Assembly (NCBI GenBank): GCA_027484985.1
Contig: JAIXRW010000019.1
Location: 1 to 59,744 of the forward strand
DNA: 59,744 nt
Direction of reading: 5' to 3'
Source: Rhodobacter sp.
Lineage (GTDB): Bacteria > Pseudomonadota > Alphaproteobacteria > Rhodobacterales > Rhodobacteraceae
The translations under genes and the position numbers were made by a program. A model generated the notes under the pieces. It saw only the letters and a list, made by a program, of their open reading frames with translations. It did no database searches and was not told where the DNA came from. This document shows positions 1-7,316 of this stretch, piece after piece. Each line of letters opens with the position of its first letter. The stretch's first letter is position 1.

Positions 1-672
1 CTAGAACAGCGCCCCGCAGACCGGATCGGCAAGGCCGCTGTCGCACAGGGTTTTGAGTTGGGCCATGGCCTGTTCCTGCGCCTTGGGTCGGTCTTCGGGG
101 GGCAGGCGGGCGAAGGTGGCGTTGCGGGCGGCCAGCGCGTTGGGGGTTTCGAAGGCGGCTGACAGGGCCTGCCAGACATAGGCGCCGGTCAGGTCGGGTT
201 CGGGCAAAAGGTCGGACAGCACGAAGGACATCTCGAGCATGGCGCGCCCCTCGCCCGCTTTCAGGCGGGGGTCGAGGTCGGCGGTGATGCGGGCGGCCAG
301 CGCCTTGCGCAGGTCGGGCGTGGCGGCATCGGCCATGCGGTCGATCAGGGCGCGGGCTTCGGACACGCCGCCCAGACGGGCGCGCCATGCCCAGTATAGC
401 CCTTCGGCATGGTTCTGCGGCAGGCCGCGGCCATCATAGAACAAGAGGGCAAGGTTGAACTGCGCCTGCGCGTTTCCGGCGCGGGCCAGCGGCAGGAACA
501 TCGCGGCCGCCGTGGCGGTGTCGCCTGCACGGGCGGCGGCGATTGCACGGGCAAAGCCGGGTGCCGCATCGGCGCTGTGCGCCGCAGGCGCCGGTTCGGC
601 GCGGGCCGGCAGCGGCAGGGCGGGCAGCGCAAGGCTGGCGAGAAGGGCAAGGAACCGACGCGCGCGCATCAT
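1..672 (-). CDS. Sel1/TPR-like repeat protein, exported
   Basis: Complete 223-residue protein. Residues 1-25 look like a cleavable signal peptide (Arg-rich start, Ala/Leu core, PARA before the mature end), so a periplasmic location is likely. Residues about 48-112 carry Sel1-type helical repeats: GNAQAQFNLALLFYDGRG followed by W and A positions typical of the family. Such repeats usually mediate protein-protein contacts; no catalytic motif is seen. Two Cys near the C-terminus could pair. The ATG overlaps the stop of the upstream gene (ATGA at 669-672), so the two are translationally coupled. Its position next to a FliL-like gene and the chemotaxis/flagellar island suggests an accessory role in motility, but this is inference only. 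Confidence 0.8.
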   Translation of the reverse strand: MMRARRFLALLASLALPALPLPARAEPAPAAHSADAAPGFARAIAAARAGDTATAAAMFLPLARAGNAQAQFNLALLFYDGRGLPQNHAEGLYWAWRARLGGVSEARALIDRMADAATPDLRKALAARITADLDPRLKAGEGRAMLEMSFVLSDLLPEPDLTGAYVWQALSAAFETPNALAARNATFARLPPEDRPKAQEQAMAQLKTLCDSGLADPVCGALF

Positions 673-1094
673 TTGCCCGCCATCATGACAAGTTGCAGGT
701 AAAGCAGGCGGCGCGGCGGCCCCCCCGTGGCGGGGCGTTCATAGACCACGACCTGTGGGCGGATCGTGCCTTCGGTCACGAATTCGATGCTGATGCTGTC
801 GGGCAGGAACACGCCGTAATCGGACAGGGTGCCCTTTGGGTCGGTCGCAAAGCGCAGGCGGAAGGTCTGGTCGATCCAGATCCGCGCCAGGGCGCGGCCA
901 AGGATATCGGGCAGGAAGCGTTCCACCTGACTGCGGTTTCGCAGATGGGTTTCGGTGCGGACAAGGTCGAAATCCTGCGCCTCTTGCGGGGGGCGGGGGC
1001 GTTCGGCGCGGTCTTTGCCCTCGAACCGCTGGCGCATCACCGCCGGAAGCCGCGAGATGACCGGCACAAGGGCGCGGGACATCCTTTCCTTCAT
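669..1094 (-). CDS. Small protein with NHLP (nitrile hydratase-like leader) segment
   Basis: 141 residues from the ATG at 1094, chosen because AAAGGAAG lies about 10 nt upstream; the frame is open further upstream but has no better start. Residues about 65-118 follow the pattern of nitrile-hydratase-alpha-like leader peptides: ARIWIDQTFRLRFATDPKGT, then a G..LP pair and I.IEFV, ending in a beta-like VVVYERP. In known systems this fold is either part of nitrile hydratase or a leader for modified peptides. No metal-binding Cys cluster is present, so it is not an enzyme subunit. A basic N-terminal half (1-60) and a PATGGPP tail are extra. It is coupled to the Sel1 gene by an ATGA overlap. Function is unknown; the family resemblance is by eye. 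Confidence 0.72.
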   Translation of the reverse strand: MKERMSRALVPVISRLPAVMRQRFEGKDRAERPRPPQEAQDFDLVRTETHLRNRSQVERFLPDILGRALARIWIDQTFRLRFATDPKGTLSDYGVFLPDSISIEFVTEGTIRPQVVVYERPATGGPPRRLLYLQLVMMAGK

Positions 1095-1162
1095 GGCGCG
1101 GGCTTCCTTTGCACTGGGTGACGGTTGGGAAAACGACCGCGGGGCGCGGTTGTTTAGCGGGG

Positions 1163-1178
1163 TGGAACGGGGCTTGCA
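1163..1178 (+). promoter_or_regulatory. sigma-54 promoter (FliL-like gene)
   Basis: TGGAACGGGGCTTGCA: GG at 1164-1165 and GC at 1176-1177, ten bases apart, with TTGCA at -12. One mismatch (A for C) in the -24 block. Transcription would start near 1189, about 15 nt before the ATG at 1204. Confidence 0.7.
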
Positions 1179-1203
1179 CCGGCGGGGTGGAACGGGGGCA
1201 GGC

Positions 1204-1704
1204 ATGGCACGGATCGGATCACAGACGGTTTTCGCGGGCTTGGGCTTTGTGGCGCTGGCGGGGGGCTTTTCGCTGGCGGCCTGGCGCGTGATGCAGCCAC
1301 CGCCGGTTCCGGCCTTTGCCGCCACAGGTGACGCGGGGGCCGAGGCGGCCGCGCCCGAGGAGGCGCCCGAGACGATCCAGCTTTATGTTCCGCTGGAGGA
1401 CCAGATTGCCGTGGCGGTGGCCGAACGGCCCGAGCGGGTGATGTTCGACGTGGCCTTTTCGGTGCGTGGCCCGATGGAGGTGCTGTTGGGCATGAAGGCC
1501 GATGTGGATGCCAAGAAGGACACGATCCTTGCCGCGCTGCTGGTCGCAGCGCAGGCCGAGGTGGTGAAAAGCGCCGATCCTGCCACGCTGCTGGCGTCAC
1601 TGCCCGGTCCGCTGCGCGAGGCGGCGAACCGTGCGGTGGGCACCGCCAATTTGCCCGAACCGGTCGAGGAAGTGCTGGTGACGGGGCTGGTGGTGCAACG
1701 CTAG
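1204..1704 (+). CDS. FliL-like membrane protein
   Basis: 166 residues starting at ATG 1204 after GGGGGCAGG. Residues about 8-26 form one membrane anchor with a short cytoplasmic start; the rest would be periplasmic. The periplasmic part has the FliL plan: a YVPLEDQIAVAV strand, a VMFDVAFSV strand, a helical stretch, and a C-terminal VEEVLVTGLVVQR resembling the closing strand of FliL (compare V..VLF..FVVQ). The canonical FliL of the export operon is separate (22217-22792), so this would be a second FliL-type protein. FliL proteins surround the stator around the motor, which suggests a motor-accessory role. It lies behind its own sigma-54 site. The assignment is by pattern only; the sequence is divergent. 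Confidence 0.65.
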   Translation: MARIGSQTVFAGLGFVALAGGFSLAAWRVMQPPPVPAFAATGDAGAEAAAPEEAPETIQLYVPLEDQIAVAVAERPERVMFDVAFSVRGPMEVLLGMKADVDAKKDTILAALLVAAQAEVVKSADPATLLASLPGPLREAANRAVGTANLPEPVEEVLVTGLVVQR

Positions 1705-1768
1705 GCGCTTGGGGAAGGCCGGCCGGAAGGGGCGGGTCGCCGCTTTGCTTTGGCGCCCCCGTCCTGCG

Positions 1769-1784
1769 CGGCATGCGGCTTGCA
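1769..1784 (+). promoter_or_regulatory. sigma-54 promoter (64-residue gene)
   Basis: CGGCATGCGGCTTGCA: GG 1770-1771, GC 1782-1783, spacing ten, TTGCA at -12. Predicted start near 1795, 30 nt upstream of the ATG at 1825. Confidence 0.8.
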
Positions 1785-1824
1785 CGACAGGGCCGTGCGA
1801 CGATTGCAACAAAGGGATCTTGCG

Positions 1825-2019
1825 ATGAAACCGGAACTTGACCTGCCTGAGGGATCGCTGTTTGCGGCGGGGGCCGATCTGGCCAGCCTGCGGGTGGAAT
1901 GCGTGTATTGCGATGCCCGTGGCGAGCCTGTGCGGCGGCGTGCGGTGTCGCTGTTGTCGCTGCTTGATCCGCGCCGCCATGGCGTGCCGCGCCGTCTGTT
2001 TGCCGCCGCTGGCGCCTAA
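1825..2019 (+). CDS. Unknown 64-residue protein under sigma-54 control
   Basis: ATG at 1825 with AAAGGGA eight bases upstream. The product is a short acidic-then-basic protein (MKPELDLPEGSLF at the start, DPRRHGVPRRLF near the end) with one Cys-x-x-Cys-like pair spread as VECVYCDARG. No membrane segment or signal peptide. I do not recognise it. It is a real gene by three signs: a good ribosome site, a strong sigma-54 box 40 nt upstream, and a rho-independent terminator directly after it. The CVYC spacing could bind metal, but there is only one pair. Monocistronic and co-regulated with flagellar genes, it could be a small regulator or structural accessory (inference). Confidence 0.68.
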   Translation: MKPELDLPEGSLFAAGADLASLRVECVYCDARGEPVRRRAVSLLSLLDPRRHGVPRRLFAAAGA

Positions 2020-2033
2020 GGTGAACCGGCTGG

Positions 2034-2065
2034 CGCCTGCCGTGATGTGGCAGGTGTTTTCTTTT
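2034..2065 (+). terminator. Rho-independent terminator after the 64-residue gene
   Basis: CGCCTGCC (2034-2041) pairs with GGCAGGTG (2049-2056) over a seven-base loop, followed by TTTTCTTTT. It sits 15 nt past the stop codon at 2019. Confidence 0.8.
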
Positions 2066-2088
2066 GTCGGATAGAGTATCCGGGGGGT

Positions 2089-2113
2089 CGCGGGGGCGCG
2101 ATGGCCCCCCGCG
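2089..2113. terminator. GC stem-loop between convergent units
   Basis: CGCGGGGG (2089-2096) pairs with CCCCCGCG (2106-2113). It lies just past the minus-strand fliT-like gene but no T-run follows on either strand, so it may only protect RNA ends. Confidence 0.3.
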
Positions 2114-2125
2114 TGGCTGGCCCGA

Positions 2126-2443
2126 TCAGGCCAACGGGGCGGCATAGGCGCGGCGCAGGTGCTGGTCGCGCTGGCGGTCGGCCCTGTCGGCGGCCATGCG
2201 GGTTTCAAGCTGTTCGAGCATCGCGCCGATCAGGTCTTTGGCCCGGATCAGGGCGGCGCGGTCATCGTCGCTTTGGGCCAAGGGGCCAAGATCGCGCACC
2301 ATGCTGTCAAGTTCGGATGCGGTGACAAGAACCTGCACCATATCGGCCTGCGACATGGCGCGGGCCAGACGCCCGCCCGCCACGGCAAGCCCGATGGCCG
2401 CCGCCCCGTCAAGCGGCGCAGCGGTTTGCGCGGTCGGGGTCAC
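2126..2443 (-). CDS. FliT-like flagellar chaperone candidate
   Basis: 105 residues from a GTG start at 2443 that overlaps the fliS stop (GTGA), so it is coupled to fliS. The sequence is almost entirely alpha-helical by composition (ARAMSQADMVQVLVTASELD, then LIRAKDLIGAMLEQLETRMA) and lacks membrane or signal segments. Small helical proteins directly downstream of FliS are usually FliT, the FliD chaperone, and size and place fit, but FliT is too poorly conserved for a call by eye. It closes the three-gene unit that starts at 3435. FliD is encoded within this window (32510-34147), so a chaperone for it would have a client here. Confidence 0.6.
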   Translation of the reverse strand: MTPTAQTAAPLDGAAAIGLAVAGGRLARAMSQADMVQVLVTASELDSMVRDLGPLAQSDDDRAALIRAKDLIGAMLEQLETRMAADRADRQRDQHLRRAYAAPLA

Positions 2444-2826
2444 TTGGCCACCCCGTCACCGATGGCAGACCAGGCCTGCACGAGGGTGGTGATATGGTCG
2501 GCGGCTTCGGCAAGCTGCGGGCTGGGCTGCTTGCGGAAGGCTTCGTCCACGCGCAGGCGGGCAAATTCATAGACGCGGAACAGGTTCATCGCGATTTCGC
2601 CGCCACGGTCGAAATCGAGGCTGGATTGCAGGATGTAGATCGCGGTGAAGGCGCGGTTCAGGTGGGTTGCGGGATAGGTGCGGTCCGGTTCGGCTGCCGC
2701 AAGGGCCCGCAGCGCGCGTTCGAGTTCGCGCAAGGTGACAAGGATGATGCCATGCGGGCTTTCGACCGACAGCCCCTCGCCCTGATCGGTGCGCCGGTAT
2801 TGTGCCCTTGCATTGAGGAATGTCAT
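2440..2826 (-). CDS. fliS: Flagellin export chaperone FliS
   Basis: 128 residues, ATG at 2826 with GGAAAGG upstream. The FliS signature is clear: a helical core with IYILQSSLDFDRGGEIAMNL followed by FRVYEFARLRVDEA, matching the conserved LQ.SLD...GGE.A.NL..LY.Y pattern. FliS binds the C-terminal tail of flagellin in the cytoplasm, keeps it from polymerising, and brings it to the export gate. Length is in the family range. It overlaps the FliT-like gene by four bases and follows the receiver-like gene after 87 nt, all read from the sigma-54 site near 3508-3524. Confidence 0.9.
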   Translation of the reverse strand: MTFLNARAQYRRTDQGEGLSVESPHGIILVTLRELERALRALAAAEPDRTYPATHLNRAFTAIYILQSSLDFDRGGEIAMNLFRVYEFARLRVDEAFRKQPSPQLAEAADHITTLVQAWSAIGDGVAK

Positions 2827-2913
2827 GTTTGCCGCCTTTCCGGTGCCGCCGCCATTGGCGGCTGGTTGAAGGAAGAAACGGCCGGACCGTGCGGGGTTTT
2901 AGCGCCCGACCGG

Positions 2914-3435
2914 TCAGCCGAACAACGAGACACGCCGGGGCGAGGGGCGGCGGAACAGGGCGGGGCCGCTGTTTGCGGGGGCTGGCGGGGACAGAAGGTG
3001 CCTTGCCCGGCACAGCGCGTTGGACAAGGTCGCCGCGGTCAGGTCAGGCAGGGCGATGTCGCAGGGCAGGGCGGGGTGGGGGTTGTGCGCGATGATGACG
3101 GCCTTGCCCGCCGCACCGGCGATGCGGCGCAGGAAAAGGTCAAGGCGACGCTGGCCAAGCCCTGCCACGGGCAGGTCGAGCAGCACGATGCGCGGGGCGT
3201 TGAAGGGCAGCAGCCATGCGGTTGTGGCATTGGCGCAATCGGCCGGAAGGCCCGCAGCGCGGGCGGCGCGCAGCAGGGTTTCGGGCCGGTCCGACAGGAT
3301 GGCGGCCACCGGGACCGGGCCACGGCTGCGCAGCGGCAGGCGCAGCGGGATGCCGGGGGCCAGCAAGGCAGGGGCCACCCTGTCCGGCATGGCGGAAGGG
3401 GCGAAAAAGGCGGGGGCTGGGTCTGGCATCATCAT
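2914..3435 (-). CDS. Receiver-like protein of unknown function
   Basis: 173 residues from ATG 3435 (AAAGGAC upstream; two more ATG follow directly). Residues about 42-147 show the alternation of a response-regulator receiver: VPVAAILSDRPETLLRAARA, then PRIVLLDLPVAGLG with an Asp (about 87) at the end of the third strand, then KAVIIAHNP. The acidic pair after strand 1 is missing, so it would be a pseudo-receiver that probably cannot be phosphorylated normally. Similar degenerate receiver domains precede the AAA+ part of FleQ in other bacteria, and the FleQ of this window lacks one. The first 40 residues are Pro/Ala-rich. It is the first gene of the fliS unit. Role unknown. Confidence 0.65.
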   Translation of the reverse strand: MMMPDPAPAFFAPSAMPDRVAPALLAPGIPLRLPLRSRGPVPVAAILSDRPETLLRAARAAGLPADCANATTAWLLPFNAPRIVLLDLPVAGLGQRRLDLFLRRIAGAAGKAVIIAHNPHPALPCDIALPDLTAATLSNALCRARHLLSPPAPANSGPALFRRPSPRRVSLFG

Positions 3436-3507
3436 GGCAAGTCCTTTGCGGCCGCGACAGGGGCCCCGCCGCCCGATGCGGGCGGGGTGCCTGTCCTGTC
3501 GCGATCC

Positions 3508-3524
3508 GTGCAACAACCTTGCCG
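3508..3524 (-). promoter_or_regulatory. sigma-54 promoter (receiver-like gene, fliS, fliT-like)
   Basis: On the minus strand CGGCAAGGTTGTTGCA: GG at 3523-3522, GC at 3511-3510, spacing ten. It lies about 75 nt upstream of the start at 3435 and just past the end of cheA3. Confidence 0.8.
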
Positions 3525-3587
3525 GGAAGCCGCTGCGGCGCGGGCCGATACCGATGCCGCGACCCCGCCCAGACCGGAGGCGTGTGA

Positions 3588-6500
3588 CTACATCCGAAGG
3601 GATGGGCCGGCGGCATCGCCCGATGCGGCGCATAGCATGTTGGCCGAGACGACCATGCCCACATCGCCGCCCGCCAGAAGTGCGATGCCTGTCATGTTCT
3701 GCACGCGGCTGAGCACGCCGCGCAACGGGCGCAACAGCACCAGTTGCTGGCCGATCAGTTCATCGACCGGCACGGCCACGCTGCGCCCCTGCGCCCCGAC
3801 CACGACATAGACGCCGCGCCCCCTTGCGCTGGTGCCATGGCCCGCGCCTTGGGGCTGGGCCTGTTTGGGCTGGTTCTGGCCCGCGCTGGCCAGCGCATGG
3901 ATGGCAACGATCTCGTTTTCCGCGATCCGCAGCATCTGCTGCCCTTCGGCGGCCGAAACGGTGAAGGCGACATCGCCTTCGGGTTGCAGGATCATGCGGA
4001 TGGCATCGACCGGCACGACGTAGCGCACCCCCTTGACCCCCACGACCATGCCGTCAAGCACGACCATGGCCAGCGGCAGCGAGATGTGGAAGCGCATCCC
4101 CTTGCCCGGCAGGGCCACGCGGCGGATCTCGCCGCCCGAACGGGCGAGGGTGCTTTGGATATCGTCCAGCACGGGTGAGCCGTCGATCACCGCGCCGTCA
4201 TCTTCGACGATGGCGAGCACGCGTTCTTCATCGCGGTGAAAAGCGATGTGGATCGATTGCGGCGCATCGGGGCCCAGATCGAGCCGCATGACAAACAGCG
4301 CGCGCAGCAATTTGCGCAGCGTTTCAAGTATGGTGATATCGAGCGGCAATTCATCGCCCGAGCAAGAGAACTGCGCCTCGCGCCGGTTGCGGCGGGAATA
4401 GGTCTGCACGAAGGTTTCGAGCGGCCGGATCACCGAGGAAATAGCGCGGCTGCGGATTTCGACGGTTTCTTCCTGAAGCTGGGTCAGCTGGCCGACAAGC
4501 TGCGCCTCCATCTGGGTGACTTCCTGAAGGCGCGTCGAAAATTCCGACAGCATGGCGCGGACCTGCCCGCGTGCGCGGCGCCAGTCCTGCCCGTTGGCGC
4601 GCATCACGGCATCGATGCTGTCCATCAGGTCATGGTCGGCCAATCCGGTCAGCATGTGGCTGATCATCGACTGGCTGGCGGCGATTTCACCGATGGATTC
4701 CAGCATTTCGGGTGTGACGCCGCTGTTGATCGCGGCCTGCGCGGCGGGGTCGGTATCGGTATCGGGCAGGTCTGCGGGTTCATCCGCCTCTTGCAGGATC
4801 GAAAGCGCGCGGGTCATCCGCAGCTTGCGCGCGGCGGGGTCAAGGCGGGCGAGCTGTTCGGCAAGGCTGGGTTCATCAAGCGCGGTGGCGATGAGGAAAT
4901 CGAACAGCGTGGCTTCGCCCTGAAAGACGGTCACGTTGGTGATGGGCCGCGCAAGGCCCGAGGACAGCCAGACGATGAAGTTTTCGGCCATCGCCTCGTC
5001 TTCGTTGATGTCGGCGCGGATGATGTAGAAGCGGTGCCCTGCCTCGATCGCCTCGGAGGCGGCGCGCACGCTTTCGGGTGACAGGACGCGGTGAAATTCG
5101 CGGGGCAGGCCCAGACGCCGTTCGATGGCCGAGGCGGTCATCAGCCCGTCCTGGACGAAGCAGACATTGGCCGCTTCCTCGAACAGTTTTTCAAGGTTCT
5201 GGGTATCGGGGGTTTCGCCCTGATAGAGCGCGTCGAACACAAGTTCGATCGTGTCGATGAAGCCGCGGGCGATGTGGGTCAGGATCGCATCGGGGGCAAG
5301 GCCGGTGGATTGCACGCGGCTGAACAGATCGATCAGCGACATGGCAAGCTGGCCTGCCATGTCGATGTGGTAATGCGCGCAGGCATGGTGGACAAGGCGC
5401 AGCGAATGTTCCAATTGCGCGTGGTCTTTGTCGCGGTTGGGCGTGGCGCCGCGCAGGCGTTCGAGCGTGGATTCAAGCGTGGCCAGCGTGTCGAACACAT
5501 GTTCGGCGGCCCAGCTTTGCACCAGCGCGCGTGGGCTGATGCCGGCGGCAAGGGCGGCATCGGGCATCACCGCCTCGATCGCGCCGAGTTCTTCGTAAAG
5601 CCGCAATTCGGCGCTGCGGTATTCGGCGGCGCTGGTGGCGCGCAACAGGGTGTTGCCCGCCTCGGACAGGCGCAGGAAGCCATAGGGGGCGGCGGCGGCG
5701 CGCAGGGTGGCGATGGCGCTGCCCAGGCGTTCGGGATCGGGGGCATCGCCCAAGGAGAAATCGGTGCCAATGCTGGCGATTTCCGACAGGAAGCCGCGGA
5801 TCGCATCGAAGAAATTGCCGTTCTCGGCGGCGGCGACGGCGGCGGGGGTGCCAAAGGTCTGGTCGGTCAGGTCATCAAGGCGCAGCAGCAGCTGGGCAAG
5901 GGTTTCTGCCGTCGCCTCGCCCGCAAGATAGCTGTCAAGTGCTGCGACCCAATCGTCGAGCCCCATTTGCTGTGCGGCGTGGCGCAGGCCGTCGGCTTCG
6001 CGGCGGGCCTTGGCGGGGGCGTCTGCATCGGCCGCGTCATCGGAATACAGCGCCGAGAGTTTGGCGCGGGTGTCGGTGGACATGCCCTTGAAGATGTCGC
6101 GATAGGCCGGATCATCCGCAAGGCGGCGGGCGCGCGGGGCGGGCGCAGGCGCCGGGGCGGGCGCGGGCGCGGTTTCGGCCGGTGCGGCGGCTGCCGGTTC
6201 GGGTTGGGGTTCTGCGGCGGGTTCGGGCGCCGCATCCGACAGGAATTCGGCCACGGCGGCGGGATCGGCGGCCTTGCGCGATTTGCCCTTGCGCGGGGCA
6301 GGTTCGGGTTCGGTCGCGGCCACAGGTTCCGGCGCGGGGTCTGCCGCCGGTTCTGCCAGTGCTTCTGCCGTCGGGGGATGGGCCGTTTCGGGTGCGCCGC
6401 TGGCGCCGCTGCAACGGGCGATCTTGTCCAGAAGGCGGGTCATCAGCCCTTCGGAGGTTGCACCATCGACATCGGCGCGGGTGGCGGCGGTTTCTTCCAG

Positions 6501-6815
6501 CATGGCGCGCAGCGTATCGGCGGCAAGCAGCAGGATGTCCTTGATCTCGGCATCCCATGGCACGCCCTGGTCACGCACAAGGCCGATCAGGTCTTCGGAA
6601 TGGTGGGCGCGGCTTTCCACGACCGACAGGCCGAGGACGCGGGAATTGCCCTTGAAGGTGTGGACGGCGCGGAACAGCGCACCGACATGGGCCGCGCGGT
6701 CTTCGGGCGTGCCCGAACCGTCACCAAGCGCCATGAGCGCGGTTTCCATCGCATCAAGCGCCTGTGCGCCGTCATCGGCGTAAAGCGCCCAGATTTCGTC
6801 CATCTCGTCAGACAT
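3588..6815 (-). CDS. cheA3: Large CheA with Hpt and CheW-like ends (CheA3 type)
   Basis: 1075 residues from ATG 6815 (GAGGA upstream). Residues 1-115 are an Hpt (P1) domain with the phospho-acceptor His near 52 in VHTFKGNSRVLGL. A Pro/Ala/Glu-rich linker (about 130-225) follows, then about 550 helical residues, a histidine-kinase ATPase remnant (about 780-915) and a CheW-like P5 domain (about 916-1075). The ATPase part lacks the Asn-box motif (LRKLLRALFVMRLD where HLLRNA.DH is expected) and the DxGxG loop is VEDDGAVID, so it should not bind ATP productively. R. sphaeroides CheA3 has just this plan (P1, long middle, P5), is phosphorylated by CheA4, and has phosphatase activity toward CheY6. 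Last gene of the operon. Confidence 0.88.
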   Translation of the reverse strand: MSDEMDEIWALYADDGAQALDAMETALMALGDGSGTPEDRAAHVGALFRAVHTFKGNSRVLGLSVVESRAHHSEDLIGLVRDQGVPWDAEIKDILLLAADTLRAMLEETAATRADVDGATSEGLMTRLLDKIARCSGASGAPETAHPPTAEALAEPAADPAPEPVAATEPEPAPRKGKSRKAADPAAVAEFLSDAAPEPAAEPQPEPAAAAPAETAPAPAPAPAPAPRARRLADDPAYRDIFKGMSTDTRAKLSALYSDDAADADAPAKARREADGLRHAAQQMGLDDWVAALDSYLAGEATAETLAQLLLRLDDLTDQTFGTPAAVAAAENGNFFDAIRGFLSEIASIGTDFSLGDAPDPERLGSAIATLRAAAAPYGFLRLSEAGNTLLRATSAAEYRSAELRLYEELGAIEAVMPDAALAAGISPRALVQSWAAEHVFDTLATLESTLERLRGATPNRDKDHAQLEHSLRLVHHACAHYHIDMAGQLAMSLIDLFSRVQSTGLAPDAILTHIARGFIDTIELVFDALYQGETPDTQNLEKLFEEAANVCFVQDGLMTASAIERRLGLPREFHRVLSPESVRAASEAIEAGHRFYIIRADINEDEAMAENFIVWLSSGLARPITNVTVFQGEATLFDFLIATALDEPSLAEQLARLDPAARKLRMTRALSILQEADEPADLPDTDTDPAAQAAINSGVTPEMLESIGEIAASQSMISHMLTGLADHDLMDSIDAVMRANGQDWRRARGQVRAMLSEFSTRLQEVTQMEAQLVGQLTQLQEETVEIRSRAISSVIRPLETFVQTYSRRNRREAQFSCSGDELPLDITILETLRKLLRALFVMRLDLGPDAPQSIHIAFHRDEERVLAIVEDDGAVIDGSPVLDDIQSTLARSGGEIRRVALPGKGMRFHISLPLAMVVLDGMVVGVKGVRYVVPVDAIRMILQPEGDVAFTVSAAEGQQMLRIAENEIVAIHALASAGQNQPKQAQPQGAGHGTSARGRGVYVVVGAQGRSVAVPVDELIGQQLVLLRPLRGVLSRVQNMTGIALLAGGDVGMVVSANMLCAASGDAAGPSLRM

Positions 6816-6852
6816 CGCGTCCTCGCTGAAAGGCAAAGGGGGTGGGCGGCGA

Positions 6853-7257
6853 TCAGGCCGCCACAAGGGTCCGCATGGTGCGGGCCAGTTCGTCGCCGGT
6901 CTTTTCTTCCAGATCGTGCGAGACGGTGCCCGAGGGTTTGGCCACCACGCCATCGGCCCCGAGTTCGCGCGCCTTGGCGGCATGGGCCGAACCGGACACC
7001 GCGACTGAGGAGAGCATGCAGATCTTGGCGCGGGTCTTGAGCTTGGCGTGGCGGAGGAATTCGAGCCCGTCCATCACCGGCATCTCGATGTCGAGCAGGA
7101 TCAGATCGACGTCCGACACGGTGGCCAGTTTGTCGAGCGCCTCTTGCCCGTTGGCGGCCTGTGCGACCACCTTGAAGTCGGGCAGGGTCTTGATGAAGCT
7201 AGCGATGTAAAGGCGCATCATCGCGGCGTCATCGACGATCATCACATTGTAGGGCAT
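6853..7257 (-). CDS. cheY: CheY response regulator (CheY6-like by position)
   Basis: 134 residues from ATG 7257 (AAGGAATCC upstream). Single receiver domain: acidic pair in MIVDDAAMM, phospho-Asp about 56 in LILLDIEMPVMDG, Ser in SSVAVSG and the invariant Lys in VVAKPSG. The stretch after the Lys carries about 15 extra residues (HDLEEKTGD) compared with a minimal CheY. No output domain, so it should act by binding the FliM switch. In the reference operon this slot holds CheY6, the main motor-stopping regulator; the assignment to that paralogue is by gene order. It lies 37 nt upstream of cheA3. Confidence 0.9.
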   Translation of the reverse strand: MPYNVMIVDDAAMMRLYIASFIKTLPDFKVVAQAANGQEALDKLATVSDVDLILLDIEMPVMDGLEFLRHAKLKTRAKICMLSSVAVSGSAHAAKARELGADGVVAKPSGTVSHDLEEKTGDELARTMRTLVAA

Positions 7258-7316
7258 CTTGGATTCCTTGGCGTTGTGAGGAGGGGCCACGGCGGGGTGC
7301 CGCGGCCGGTCGGGGT

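Noticed and set aside
5091..7040. Long open frame (649 codons) on the plus strand
   Set aside because: It is antisense to cheA3 and arises from high GC content; its product has no domain and many Gly/Arg runs.
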